From Omphiscola glabra (lineage: Eukaryota > Mollusca > Gastropoda > Lymnaeidae): a stretch of 64,000 bases of DNA. The notes below the pieces were generated by a model that worked only from the letters and a program-made list of their open reading frames with translations, was not told the origin of the DNA and did no database searches. Each line of letters starts with the position of its first letter. The first letter of the stretch is position 1. Shown one piece after another: positions 13,237 to 24,690 of this stretch. Made by a program: the position numbers and the translations under genes. The stretch spans positions 7,589,674 to 7,653,673 of the forward strand of contig OZ024811.1 in assembly GCA_964017045.1 (NCBI GenBank). The letters run 5' to 3'.

Positions 13237-14146
13237 CTGGTGAGGAAACAAATTAGAAAAGAATTAAACTTAAATGTAAATATCCAATTATCTGTCAGTT
13301 GGTCATATGACTTAAGTTAATAGATTGAAAGTCTCAATAGGTTATGTCCACTAGATATGTGTTGCTTTAAGTGTACACAATTTAGTGTCTTCCAAGTCAT
13401 GTTCTCAATGTAGTGTAAACAGTGTTGTGTAATTAAAGTAATGTTCTCAATGTCCATGTAGTTTAATCAATGTAGTGTAATCAAAGTAATATTCTTAATG
13501 TAGTGTACTCAATGTAGGTTCCCTATACTAGTGCACTCAGTGTTTAGATTTTTGTACATTACTTTGTAAAAACATTATGTCCATTATAATATTTAATGTT
13601 TCTATTAGAAAAGAATTTTTTTTTTTTAATTATTCTGTATTTATTTATAAATTTCACTGTGGCTAAATGGCAACATTGTCTGCCTCTCCAACAACAGGTA
13701 GCTATATTCATAACCTAGAGTTGTGATAGCTTCCATAAGTCTTTTGTGCACAAACTAGGCTTGCTTTAAAAAATCTCTAAGTTACATTTTCTCCCTTTGA
13801 GTTGAATAATCTATGAAGACTTGTTAACTATAATAAAACTAAAGTTGATTCTGCCTAAAATAAGAATAATGTATCAGAATAGCCTACCAACTACATGTAC
13901 TTCATGGCTTCTTGTCTCAGTTAAATGTTTATGCACTTACTTTAAGAAATTAATATTGGGAGCAGGTATACAAATAATGTGTACTGGTTGGAATACACAT
14001 ATTGCTTATGTTATATTTTCAGAAACACATATCTGACATAGCACAGTATTACAAAATAATCAAAGCCATTCAACTATTTTAAAGACAATTAAATATAGTA
14101 AGAAATATGCTGGGTTCAAGTAATATCTCAATGCTTCAGTACTTAC
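13237..14146. other. LYSMD-like intron between proximal first exon and shared exon
   Basis: About 0.9 kb of AT-rich intron. It includes a degenerate direct repeat around 13375-13530 built on variants of CAATGTAGTGTAATC. No exon was recognised. Confidence 0.6.
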
Positions 14147-14236
14147 AGAAATGCCATATTTCAAGGCTAAGCTGACCAGGGTATCCACCCGTGAAAGTTT
14201 ATGTTTGATGTATTTGTTACCATCTTGGCCTGCCAT
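14147..14236 (-). CDS. LYSMD1/2-like gene, proximal alternative first exon
   Basis: Thirty codons from ATG (MAGQDGNKYIKHKLSRVDTL...ALKYGIS) end at a strong donor, TCT|GTAAGT, in phase 0. The DTL..LALKYGIS stretch is the first half of a LysM domain, and splicing to 13236 restores a full domain. It matches the 35 kb exon at 10 of 18 aligned residues over this half-domain, so the two are diverged versions of the same exon. An upstream in-frame ATG at 14281 would add 15 hydrophobic-rich residues. I prefer the inner start because a possible acceptor (TTGTTAG) lies between the two ATGs. This exon lacks the Ser-rich N-terminal extension of the distal one. It could instead be a non-functional exon copy. 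Confidence 0.65.
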
Positions 14237-15069
14237 AGTTTTACTTTGAACTAACAACACTCTGAGCACACAGATTCTCAAACTAAGGCAGTTGTATCAA
14301 CAATCATAAGAAAATTCAGCAATGCTAGAATATAAACTTTAACTTGTTTTTTCCTTTTCTATCATACTTGAGAACATATTTATATCATTGGTTGTTTTTT
14401 TCTGTTCTATCTCATATCTGTATTTAAAAATATATCATGAAATCCAAAACAATCCAAGATAAATAATCACTAACGCACATGATAATCAATATGAGATAAT
14501 ACAAAATACAGTCCTCACAATTAAAGCTGTCAGAATTGTCATGTAGAAATCCAAATATATTTTTATAACACGCTATCTTACGAAATTATGTTGCAGTTAA
14601 GGCATACGTTTAGAGGGAGATCATTGTTAGAGAGAGAGAAAAAAAATTTTAACATAATTTCATTGTCATCAAACTGCTAACAAATGACTCATCCGATAGA
14701 TATCTCAACAAAACTCTTGATGCTCAAAGTTGTTGGACCAGCAGCAGTTTTTCTTGCTCAACTTACGTCAGACTAGTAAGAACCAAATATTTTAGCTCGC
14801 ATACACAATTCAATCACGTTTTAATAGTAGGCCTATATTTCGGTGACGAGCCGCGGATCAAGACATTTTGCCACTATAATTTTTTTTAAATTTATTGCGT
14901 CGCTCTTATATATGGGGTTAAAAAAATTAGCCTTCTCACTTCTATCTTTTATTCAGTTTCGTCAACGTACTGCAACACACCACTATGAACCCTGACGACA
15001 CACGAATTGATAACAGCTGAGTTAAAAACAATAGACACGAAACAAATAAAGAAAACTCCAGAGCTGCAC

Positions 15070-15560
15070 GTATTCGTTAAACTTTCTCTTGTCAAGCCAA
15101 CGACCCAGCACACGTCCAGTTCCTCTTCTTAACCCCTGACCTCGGCACATGACAACATTTATCACACAATGACATCTCTAGCCGCGTGGAAGCCTGCAAG
15201 TTGGCCCAAACATACAACGGCTGTTTATCAAAGTCTGCTCCGGCTATCAAATTGGCCCGGTACCGCCCCCTTCCAACCACGTGCTGTTGGCTGACTGGAC
15301 TTATTTATAACTTATATTCATTTGTCTTCGTAATTAACCAAGTGCTAAGCACACTCTTGTCCCACCATAAACCAGCTGCGTGGGTTTCCCTTGTACCTCC
15401 GTCCAAAGTAGGTTTGATGAAATAATGGTTTGAATGATTAACAGTCCGACAAATAGTAGCTTTCCACCGACCAGACTACCCTTTAATATAAGCTTACCAG
15501 ATTTTCTGGCAGCCAAGTACGGACACAAAGGCACACAGCAAACTGCAGCATGGCGGGAGG
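15070..15560 (-). promoter_or_regulatory. Candidate promoter region of the proximal LYSMD-like first exon
   Basis: A stretch of visibly higher GC and more CpG than its flanks lies 0.8-1.3 kb upstream of the proximal ATG. It includes a CACGTG E-box (about 15278), a CCGCCCCC box, and minus-strand CCAAT-like sequences (GGGCCAATTTG and GGGCCAACTTG). No TATA box or start site can be fixed. It may be only a GC-richer patch. Confidence 0.3.
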
Positions 15561-15636
15561 GGGGCCTCGGAGGAGAGAGACCCGGGGTGCTTTTGAATGA
15601 TATTTAATATCCTTTTGCACATTATTTTGTTGCAAA

Positions 15637-15867
15637 CTATTGTGAATATTTTGCAGACTCATTAATAGCTTTTAACAAATTTCCATTCTCAAGAAGCATG
15701 TCATCAAACTGAAGACATGCCAGATCAAAATTATACCGAACAATCAAACTATCTCTGAGTGTGGTTACTTTCAGCTGCGATTTCTCAGGCGTCCAAACAT
15801 TGTTTACCTGAGAGAAAACTCGCTCCATAGGTGCCATTAGTGCCGGGAAGGCTGAATTACATCTCAA
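15637..15867 (-). pseudogene. hAT transposase C-terminal fragment (dimerisation region)
   Basis: The 76-residue frame contains APMERVFSQVNNVWTPEKSQ, then LKVTTLRDSLIVRYNFD. This matches the C-terminal hAT dimerisation motif (P.ERVFS..N.....R..L....L..L...KYN). It has no zinc finger, catalytic region or transposon ends, so it is a truncated remnant. It faces away from the second hAT fragment at 16095, and the two are different hAT types. Confidence 0.65.
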
Positions 15868-16094
15868 GCAGTAGTTGCAAAATTACAGAAATTACATCAT
15901 TGGCATTAAAATGTTGAAATATTTGAACCCATATTTGATGTACCGCAATGTATTGCGAGTTCCATTCTTCCAGCACAGCAGGTGACAAAAATTATTTCAC
16001 ATAAATTAGCTCATCAAAGAAATCGCTGGATCAACAATTTTCCCTGGAAAGATTTCATTTGCAGTATGGACGCAAAAATTAGTATCGACAAACT

Positions 16095-16649
16095 TTGTTT
16101 AATATAAAAGGAGCAACAACATTTTTTTGTGAGGAAACAGAGATCAAATATTCAAATTCAACCAAATGTGCAAGAAAACTATTGTTTCCACTTTTATATT
16201 TAGCTGAAAGTAAATTTAGTGCTGTAAATGATTTGTTGAAAAAAAGAAAAAAAAAAGAAATAAATCAGCTGGATATAACACAACAGGGCGACTTGAGACT
16301 GAAGCTAACCATTTTGGAACCTAATATAAAATCTCTTTGCAGCAAGCATCAAGCACAAACATCTCACTATATTTAAATAATAAATATTACTAATAATTAA
16401 AATATAGAAAAATATTTAATTAAAATTATTTCGTACTTGAAATTCAGTTCTCCATTAAATGTTTTGAAAATTTACTTCCTATATTTCCACATCAATTTCC
16501 TAGTGATTTCTTCCTAAATCCTATCATTTAAGTTTCTTGTTTCTTCAGTGAACTCTATTTTTGAAAATTATGTATAAGATACATGCGGGGCATACGAATT
16601 TTAGAACGGCTTAGGTGGGGCATGGCACAAAAAATGTTGGGGAACACTG
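16095..16649 (+). mobile_element. hAT (ZBED5/FAM200-like) transposase 3' fragment and terminus
   Basis: The plus-strand frame to 16376 carries FPLLYLAESKFSAVNDLLKK, then DLRLKLTILEPNIKSL and KHQAQTSH. This fits the C-terminus of ZBED5/FAM200-type hAT transposases (YLCE.GFSAL...K.K.R, DLRL.L....P....L..K.QA..SH). About 270 bp beyond the stop, TTGGGGAACACTG at 16637-16649 is the inverse of a hAT end (CAGTGTTCCCCAA). CTCTACAG at 16650-16657 could be the flanking 8-bp duplication, but the left end was not found. The 5' part is missing. Confidence 0.7.
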
Positions 16650-17289
16650 CTCTACAGTATGTTGGTTTAAGTTCAACTAGACAATGAACGTGTGGACTGC
16701 ATGCAAACAATGCATGGTTTGGTGGAATCACTGCTCACTTCTACTGACATACGACTAACGTACTTAGTACACGACCAGGCTGTTTAAGTTTAATGTTTCA
16801 TTCCATTGTGAGGTTTTCCCGTATTACACCAGATTAGTTTATATTGTTCAAATGTGATGCATTCAGCCGTACCACTGTCAAACTTGTTACTAAGAATATA
16901 TATTTGGCTTGACAATAGTTTGTCCGGCCCAGAAATTGTACCGGCCCAGAAATTGTAGCACATTTTCAGGGAATCAGACATAGAAAGTTCGACACAATGG
17001 CTCATTCATGTAGTATTTTGGAAAAAAAAAATAATAATAATAAAACGCTAACTTTGTATCTTCTTTTCTACGTCATTTCATTGATCTATTTAAGTTAATT
17101 TTTATTTTTTTTTTTAGAATATTTTTTTTTTCCATTTATTTATTTTTGGGGATTGGTGGTGGTGGTGGGGGTTAAATACCAGGTTTGTTTCTCTTTTCCA
17201 TTGCTCCACAAAGATTTTAAATGTCAAATATCACATTAAGTTTAAATATATATATCTATATTTATCTCTACATCTATCTAAATAAATAT

Positions 17290-17366
17290 ATGTGTGTGTG
17301 GGGTGTGGGGGGTTGCGTGTGTGGGGGGGTTGCGTATGTGTGGGGGGTGTGCGTGCGTGTGTAGGG
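17290..17366 (+). repeat. G/T-rich simple repeat
   Basis: TG repeats mixed with G-runs of 5-7 bases. This is low-complexity sequence with possible plus-strand G-quadruplex potential. The open frame through it is not a gene. Confidence 0.8.
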
Positions 17367-17513
17367 CATACGGAAATGGTAAAAAGCTTTTAAACGAACA
17401 TAGTTCTGAACAGTCGCCAAGTTATTGGACTGTCTACAGTGCCTACAGTATAACAGAGCTGTTTACTCTTACGATTTTGGCGTAAAATGTACGATTTTGA
17501 GGTGTATACATTA

Positions 17514-18022
17514 TATATGTTACGGCCAAAGCCCGAAATCGGCCAAATCGGGAACTGGCCGGCCAAATCGCGAACTGGCCAATATCGCATCAAATTGACC
17601 GGCCAATGTCCGATCTTTTCTAGATTTTGGGATTTGGCCAGCCAGTTTGCGAAATGGCTGGGGGCGATCGGCCAAAGTCGGAAGAAAATGTTCATGAACG
17701 ATTTTGGGTGTTTGTATACTGTAATGATAATCATATTATATTGATTATTAATTATACTAAATTGCCAAAAAGTCAAATTAGTTTATTAAAGTAAATGACC
17801 AATCTCTATCAACACTTGTTACAACAAGATGAACTTTTATGACATTTCGAATTACACAGCAGTTTGTTATTTTTACATTTGCAGCGATTCGTTGATCACT
17901 TGGTAGTGCAATTACATCGAGTGTAGCATACACACCGGCCATTTCCAGTACATCGGACATTGGCCACACGCCTCGGCCAATTCGCGAACTGGCCGAACTT
18001 CGGGCTTTGGCCGTAACATATA
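17514..18022. mobile_element. Inverted-repeat DNA element (MITE-like), 509 bp
   Basis: Perfect 24-bp terminal inverted repeats lie at 17514-17537 and 17999-18022 (outer bases TATATGTTACGGCCAAAG...). The inner region repeats GGCC and AACTGGCC motifs on both strands. If the element proper begins at TGTTACGG, the flanking bases are TATA on both sides, a possible short target duplication. Neither strand encodes a recognisable transposase. It sits inside an older repeat that shares a GTACGATTTT motif with 52.9-53.1 kb. Confidence 0.8.
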
Positions 18023-19119
18023 CACTGCATGTTTATTTTGACTATTAAGATAGTGTATTGAACTATTTTGTGATGATATTGTACGATTTTAAGAGTTTGA
18101 GGGTAAACAGGTCTGGTATAAGGTTCACGTCTATTTAACCATATAATTACCTTAATTCATGCTCCGGTGGATCCTAAATAGTGGGATCTAAACTTGTTTA
18201 TATTTGTATCACTATAGGGCGGTCACGTATATGACAATGATAATACTGAAGGCAGTCCGTAGAATAATAGTGCTCTGCCGCAGCATCAAATTATTATGAG
18301 GCATTACTTATACTCAAAGTCACAGTGTTTCAAGAAACTGTCCAGTGTGATCTTCTCGTCTATAATTTTGTTGTTGTTGTTAACCGTATTATATTATTAT
18401 ATCTAAGGCGGTATGGGATGGTGGAATGGACCATTGAAGTTTGATGTTGTGTGGACGTATGTCAATTTCCTCCCTCGGGCGTTTGATGTACATTGACATT
18501 AGTGGAGTAGTGGAGAGAGAGCGAAAAAAGGGAGAGGGGGGCCTTGGCTTGACATGAACATCAAACAAGAATGAGGAAATTATTTATTAGGCAAGAACCA
18601 AAGTTTTAGAATTTCCCAATCGAAGCGGTTCTCCTCTGCTGTTGTTACAACCCCCAACTCCTGGCTATTATCTGGAATAAAATTCAAGGAGAGGGGACAG
18701 CACCGGTACTTTAACACGTCATAATTTTGTCAACACATTACCTTAACCTCAACCACTGCCCACTCTCTAACGATAAATATCGTATACATATGCCATCTAT
18801 TCAATGTGTATTTGAAGTAGGATTAGCCTAGGGAGGTTATGTCAATCTCTTTCCACTCATTTTGATTGTCAGATTGAAAAATATACTTGTAACTCAATCA
18901 TTAGTTGGTACGTGTACATCAATCACCTGTTGGTATCCTATACCCCAATCAACTGTTGGTAATACATCAGTCATATGTTGGTACATCTACCTCTATCAAC
19001 CGTTGGTACATGTCTCCCAATAAATATGTACATCATATAGCTGATACCTGCAACAACGCCTGCATCTAAGACTATTTGTACCTGTATTTCAGATTAATTT
19101 TGCCAGTATCTGAGACTGC

Positions 19120-19265
19120 TAATACCTGCACGGACACCTACATTCCTGCACGGACACCTACATTCCTACACGGACATCTATTTTTATATTCCTAAAAAGA
19201 CACCTGTTACACGGACACTTCTTTTCGTAGACGGACACTAATATTTTTATAAGGAGACCTTTATA
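19120..19265. repeat. Degenerate tandem repeat (ACGGACACCT)
   Basis: Six or more diverged copies of a unit of about 18-25 bp carry ACGGACA(C/T)CTA with a TTCCT or TATT spacer. The best-preserved pair is at 19126-19162. Confidence 0.6.
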
Positions 19266-20882
19266 TTTACACCGAAACCTATATAATATTCCGCTACAAT
19301 GATCCTGATCACCATCTCATGAACACACTGAATGGATACGTCATCAACTGACCAATCCAGAATTAAATAACAAAGACATAAAGCAGTTAGGCCGAACTTA
19401 CCAATATCATTAGACATTAAATATAATATAGTACTGGATTATTCATGATTATAACCAACAGAAATCAAACTAAATATAACACACGATTATAAACGATTGT
19501 AACCACTAGAAATATTGTCCCAAACTTGTATGATGTACACTTCTATATAGAAAAGTGGCTGCTCCTAAAGCATCACTTCACAGGAACACAGTAGAATGCC
19601 ACGATAAATCCAGCAATGACAAGAATACTGAAGGAAATCCAAGCTTCAATAAAACGCCGACTCTATCAACTAGCTTAAATCACGACACATACGCTATAAG
19701 CTAACCACAAATTGACAAGCATCAGGTTGAGGCCATCGCCCAGCTGACTAGTCAAACCAGCCACTCGCTACTACGTGGTCGAGGCGAACACGAGTGAATG
19801 TCGGTTTCGACTGTAAGGGGGTGTTATAACAGGGGTTCATTCAAGGTGACCCTGCCCCACGAGGGACAAACAAGCTGTTTATTTAGTGGAGAAATCACTT
19901 AATGGCAGTCACATATTTTATGCTAGAATCGATAGAGATTTCAATTATTATAATGACAAGCAGCCCAATTACTTTCCTGCATATTTCAAAGTGGGAAAAC
20001 TCAAGGTTAAATACACCAAAAACAATTGTTACTTGATTAAAGTATTATACTGACCCACGATTTCTACCCAACTCCACAACAGACACGTGTTCAGTGGCGT
20101 AGAAAGGGTCAGTGCCCCACTTTCCACGAAAAAGGTGCAGTTAGTAATGACTTTTCCTAAAATGCCGCCCCTCAATCTACAGCCCGGGTCGGATGGACAC
20201 AAGTTAAACATTACATTTACACAGAATGATCCCCTGTCAACATTCCCTCCAAAACTTTGAAAAAAACTACTTTGTCTTATATTTCTTGCAATGACTCCCC
20301 ACCGCAAAGAGGTGAGGTGGATCCGAAAATTCCACTACAAAACTTAATCTCGGTTACTGTTTTTCTTCTTGATAAATATAAAATGAATAGCGCTCCCACC
20401 CCGAAGCCATAATCTTTTTCCAAAACAACACAGGAAAAGTTCTCCCCTCCCCTGGCTACTAACCTCATGATGAAAGCTATCTACACCCCAAGTCCCGCAC
20501 AGCATTGAAACTTGGATTAAAGAAGAGATAACCTATTTAATAAATATCTGCACTACTGCCATCATGGGACCAGCACCAACAGAGCACCTCTATTATTACA
20601 CCAAGAGGAGCCTATGTCGACAGGCCAGCCAACAATGGTGTTCAAATAGAGGACCTGCACAGGGGATCATGTTACTTTGCTAGGATTTTAAATACACAAT
20701 TATCTTTTTATATATTCACAACGATGTCTTTATATAGTAGCATTGACATCTCTATAGAGTAACATCTTGATGTAGGCCAGTGTGACATCTATATAGGTAA
20801 TGGGGATATTTTTATATACTTTGAACTGACAACTCTATTTAGGTATTGGTGATATTATATTATTTATGTATTGATGGCATCT

Positions 20883-21100
20883 ATGAAGGTCTAAACTGAG
20901 TCAATCCCACGCTTGTGGACTGGAGTTCAATCCTCAGCAAAAGCTCAGACAAGCAAAAACAAGACCAGCACACCGGGTAGATGGGACTTGTTAACCTTCG
21001 ATGTCAACTCATCTAAGAGAAAACGAACTCTGATATCAAATCCGGAGATGGAGTCCTAAAGGTGGTATGACAATGGCACAATGAAAATTTCGACCACTCA
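20883..21100 (+). mobile_element. tRNA-related SINE-like copy (plus strand)
   Basis: GGAGTTCAATCCTCAGC near 20922 resembles a tRNA/Pol III B box. It is followed by a block (GACAAGCAAAAACAAGACC..., GGGTAGATGGGACT, CATCTAAGAGAAAAC, CCGGAGATGGAGTCC) that recurs on the opposite strand at 24.56-24.69 kb. Two dispersed copies plus a B-box-like head support a SINE. The A box and the 3' tail were not resolved. Confidence 0.6.
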
Positions 21101-21894
21101 AAGAGACGTGGATTGCTTAAAGAGCCCAGTGATACACAACTATGATAGTCATCTACTGCATTCTGGTCTATTTCCAGTCATCTTGACTAAGTCTTGCCAT
21201 TTGCTCAAACAGGCAAGGACGAGAGAGTGAGGCTGACGCATTGAGCAACTCTCCCTCACTTTACAAAAAATACAGCTCAAATCAAGGCTACTTCTCAAGT
21301 CGAATATTGCCTTGGTCATCTTCGCGTGCGAAGGGCAAATAATAATAATATGATATTTGTTACATATATAGATGCATTGTGACATCTAATTAGGAATTGG
21401 TGAGATTTATTTAAGTATTTAATGTCATTTATTAGATATTGACTTTTTGACTGTCTCATCGTGAGCAAGTTTGAAAACCTTTGCATATCTTGACGTTCTG
21501 AGCAAAGCAATAGCGTCACTACGAGTGCGGGGTGCGGACCGTACCCGGGACATTCTCTCAGAGGGCAGAGACCCTCAAAGGAGTTATAAAACTCCAACGG
21601 GGATGACACCAAATGAAAATAAGTAAATTTGACAGAGCCAGATCAAGTCGGTTTTATTACACAACTAAGTTTAATAAAAGAGCAGGATGGTGCATGTCAC
21701 AAAAGTGTCAAGAGAGCAGGCTGACTCGGAGGAGCTCCGAAGAGATGTCTGGATGGCGTGACCCCACAAGAAACCCGCACTGGGTGGAACCAATTCTAGA
21801 GACGCCAATGAACATAAGATAAAATAGGCGAATAGACGAAAATGACGTGCACAAGACGAGACCTGAGCGTGCCACTAGTAACCACAAGTTAATG

Positions 21895-22050
21895 TGTGCG
21901 TTTGGATATTACACAGGCCAGATGTGTTTGGATATTACATAGGCCAGATATGTTTGGATATTACGCAGGCCAGATGTGTTTGGATATTACACAAGCCAGA
22001 TGTTTGGATATTACACCGGCCAGATGTGTTTGGATATTACACAGGCCAGA
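21895..22050. repeat. 26-bp tandem repeat, 6 copies
   Basis: Six units of about 26 bp of the form GTTTGGATATTACACAGGCC plus AGATGT. One copy is shorter. The two overlapping open frames here are products of the repeat. Confidence 0.9.
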
Positions 22051-22437
22051 TCCAGTGTTGCCAGAAAAAATATGTCGTAAAAACACACTTTAAATATAAT
22101 TGTATTAAGCCCTCATTACCCCTACCCCGCCCCCCAAGATTTTTCCCCATGTGTTTCCCCCGTTTACCGACCGCTACTGTCTTGCTGTCCGTCGCAAGAT
22201 CAAGAAAAAGACCGGGTAATTAGTTTATATAGGTATCGATGATGTCTATATAAGTATTGGTGATATCTATAAAGGTATGGAGAGATCTTAATAAAGGCCT
22301 AGGTGATATTTACATTAAGTCTTAGCATATAATCTTTGATACGATACGCCTAGGTAATTAAAATTATTGGAGAATATATCAAATGTGGACACATCAAGCA
22401 ATGACAGACCTAACATTGACAAACCTAGCATTAAAAC

Positions 22438-22921
22438 TAGTGATGGGACGATACCAAAATTTTTAACGATTCCGATACGATTCCGATTCTACCCAATTAT
22501 CCCGATGCCCGATACGATTCCCGATACGATTCCGATTCTGATTCCTGGCCATTATTACATATATGTATCACTGTGCCCAGATATTAACATATTTAATTAA
22601 TATAAAAGTTGAGAATTGATTAGAAAAGTTTATTAACTTGCTATTGAAGCTTTACAATATGCTAGATAACAATGTATTGGAAAGGTTTTATATAAACACA
22701 TCTATCAATAATTCCATTTTAATAATACAAAGATGTAGTATTGTGTTCAAAATAATATAAATAATTCCATTTCAATGAGAAAAACTTCATTCAGTTAAGA
22801 ATCGTTTTGGTATCGGAATCGGGTCTGAATTATTCAGCTCCGATACCGATTCCCGATGCTTTGGAAAAATCCCGATATTTCGATTATTCCGATACGATTC
22901 CGATTAATCGTCCCATCACTA
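22438..22921. mobile_element. Non-autonomous hAT-type element with 8-bp target duplication
   Basis: The terminal inverted repeats begin TAGTGATGGGACGAT and end ATCGTCCCATCACTA. They are flanked on both sides by the identical 8-mer ATTAAAAC (22430-22437 and 22922-22929). An 8-bp duplication is the hAT signature. Both subterminal regions carry repeated GATTCCGATACGATTCC-type motifs in inverted orientation, and the centre is AT-rich with no transposase. It is inserted in a repeat containing ACATCAAGCA and TGACAGACC motifs. Confidence 0.9.
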
Positions 22922-23564
22922 ATTAAAACACTTAACAATGGCACATCAAGCACTGACAGACCTTACGTTCAAACACCAAACAGTGACACACGAAACGTTG
23001 ACACATTGTTACATATTAACTAAATTAACTAAGGGCTTCAGTGTGTGGGTCATCCATCATTCTTTGTTTACAAAATCCCAAGATGTCAACCAGTGCCTGA
23101 CACAACGATATTCTATAGAACACAACATTACTTTGTTAGTAGCTTTGTGAAGTCATGTCATAAACAGACCAACTCTTCCCACAATGATATTCTATAGAAT
23201 ACAACATTACTTTGTTAGTAGCCTTGTGAAGCCATGTCAATAACCAGACCAACTCTCCCTACCGATGGTGAATTTAAACGCTAAGTCAAATTGTGGTATT
23301 TCTTTTTATTTGCAATGGGTACACAATTCTTTTTGGCATTGTTCTTGCCGAGAAACGATTTAAAAGATTATATCACGTTCAAGGCGCTGTTTATATTATT
23401 AAAGCCCATTGTTGGGGTGTAGGTTTGGAATAGTGGAATGATATGAAACTAATTCTAATTTAAAGTATTATAGTATTATATTATACAGACATGCTCGGAT
23501 AAGATATATGTGGAGCGTTACTACATCAACTACTCATCAACAAACGTTTTAATGTTCAGTTCCC

Positions 23565-23680
23565 GGAGACAATGTCCAATCTAGACATTGTCCCATTTAG
23601 AGAATATCTCTTCTAGACAATATCCCATCTACACAATGTCCAGTCTAGACAATGTCCAACCTAGACAATATCCAATCTCA
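23565..23680. repeat. Degenerate tandem repeat (AGACAATGTCCAATCT)
   Basis: About six diverged units of around 17 bp with the core CTAGACAATGTCCAATCTAG. They are partly palindromic because CTAGA and TCTAG alternate. Confidence 0.65.
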
Positions 23681-24068
23681 TTCTGATGACACTTTCCTTA
23701 CGTGGTATATACTCTTATCAGCGTGCATATTTGACCACTTAAATCAAAAGTACAGTGGCGCTAGTGTTAACTGACAGAAATTTACCATTTATACCACGTT
23801 ATTTAAAACTGATAGAATATTTACTCTAAGCCAAGTCATTTCAAGGGAGATTACATGTATCCTGGTTCATCCCGCCGCTAAAGAAACCTATATTTACAGC
23901 AGTGCACATCAGCTGACTGAAAATTATAAATAGCATAACCTAGTTTCTATAAATTATCCCCCCCCCCCCAACTTGCTAACCAAATTAATTGTACATTATT
24001 ACATTCACGAAGTTAAAAAATGTGTGTTTGAATAGAGAGTCTCTATAGCACAATGTGTAGCTAAGACC

Positions 24069-24190
24069 CAATAGTTCACCCTATAGTTCATCCAATAGTT
24101 CACCCAATAGTTCACACAATTTTTCAACAAATAGTTCATCCAATAGTTCACCCAATAGTTCACCCAATAGTTCACCCAAAAGTTCACACA
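24069..24190. repeat. 13-bp tandem repeat (CAATAGTTCACCC)
   Basis: Eight to nine copies of CAATAGTTCACCC with small variants. The minus-strand frame reading as a Trp/Asn/Tyr repeat peptide is an artefact. Confidence 0.85.
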
Positions 24191-24320
24191 AAAGTTTCAG
24201 TCAAAATTCCTAAGGCAGACATGACCTTAAATTAGATCATGCAAACACACATTCACAATAAATAATCCATATCCATTAAATGACCACACATGATACCCTT
24301 ACCCACGCACGATGGTTATA

Positions 24321-24690
24321 ATTTATTTATTTTTTTTTGCTGGCATCCGTCCGTCACAAGGTGACGATGGTATGAAATTCGTAGGACGAATCCACAAGGC
24401 CTGGGATTGTTCTCTAGGATTATAAGCTGGTTCCCAACAGCAAATCGCCTCTCTCCACGCCGCTGGATAGTCCCCAGGGGAACATCATGTGAATGATACA
24501 GCTTGGCACCAGTGGCGTCGCAGGAGTTGTCGGTATGTTTCATTTTATCAATGTTATCCGCCTTTCGGGACTCCATCTCCGGGTTTGAATTCAGAGTTGC
24601 CTTCTCTTAGATGAGTAGCCGTCCAAGGTTAGCGAGTCCCATCCACCCGGGGTGCTGGTGGTGTTTTTGCTTGACACTCACATAATATGG
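24321..24690 (-). mobile_element. SINE-like or short retroelement copy (minus strand) with A-rich tail
   Basis: On the minus strand it begins near 24690 with a CAAGCAAAAACACCACCAGC block, continues through GGGTGGATGGGACTCGC and CCGGAGATGGAGTCCC, and ends in an A-rich tail at about 24322-24340 (AAAAAAAAATAAATAAAT). The first 130 bp match the plus-strand copy at 20.94-21.1 kb. The A-tail indicates a retrotransposed element. The 86-residue open frame across it is not recognised and is probably incidental. Confidence 0.65.

Noticed and set aside
20080..20120. CAGTGGCGTAGAAAGG as a DNA transposon end
   Set aside because: Only one end is seen, with no inverted partner or target duplication, so the support is too thin.
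24005..24187. Repeat peptide of Trp, Asn and Tyr on the minus strand
   Set aside because: Product of a 13-bp tandem repeat.
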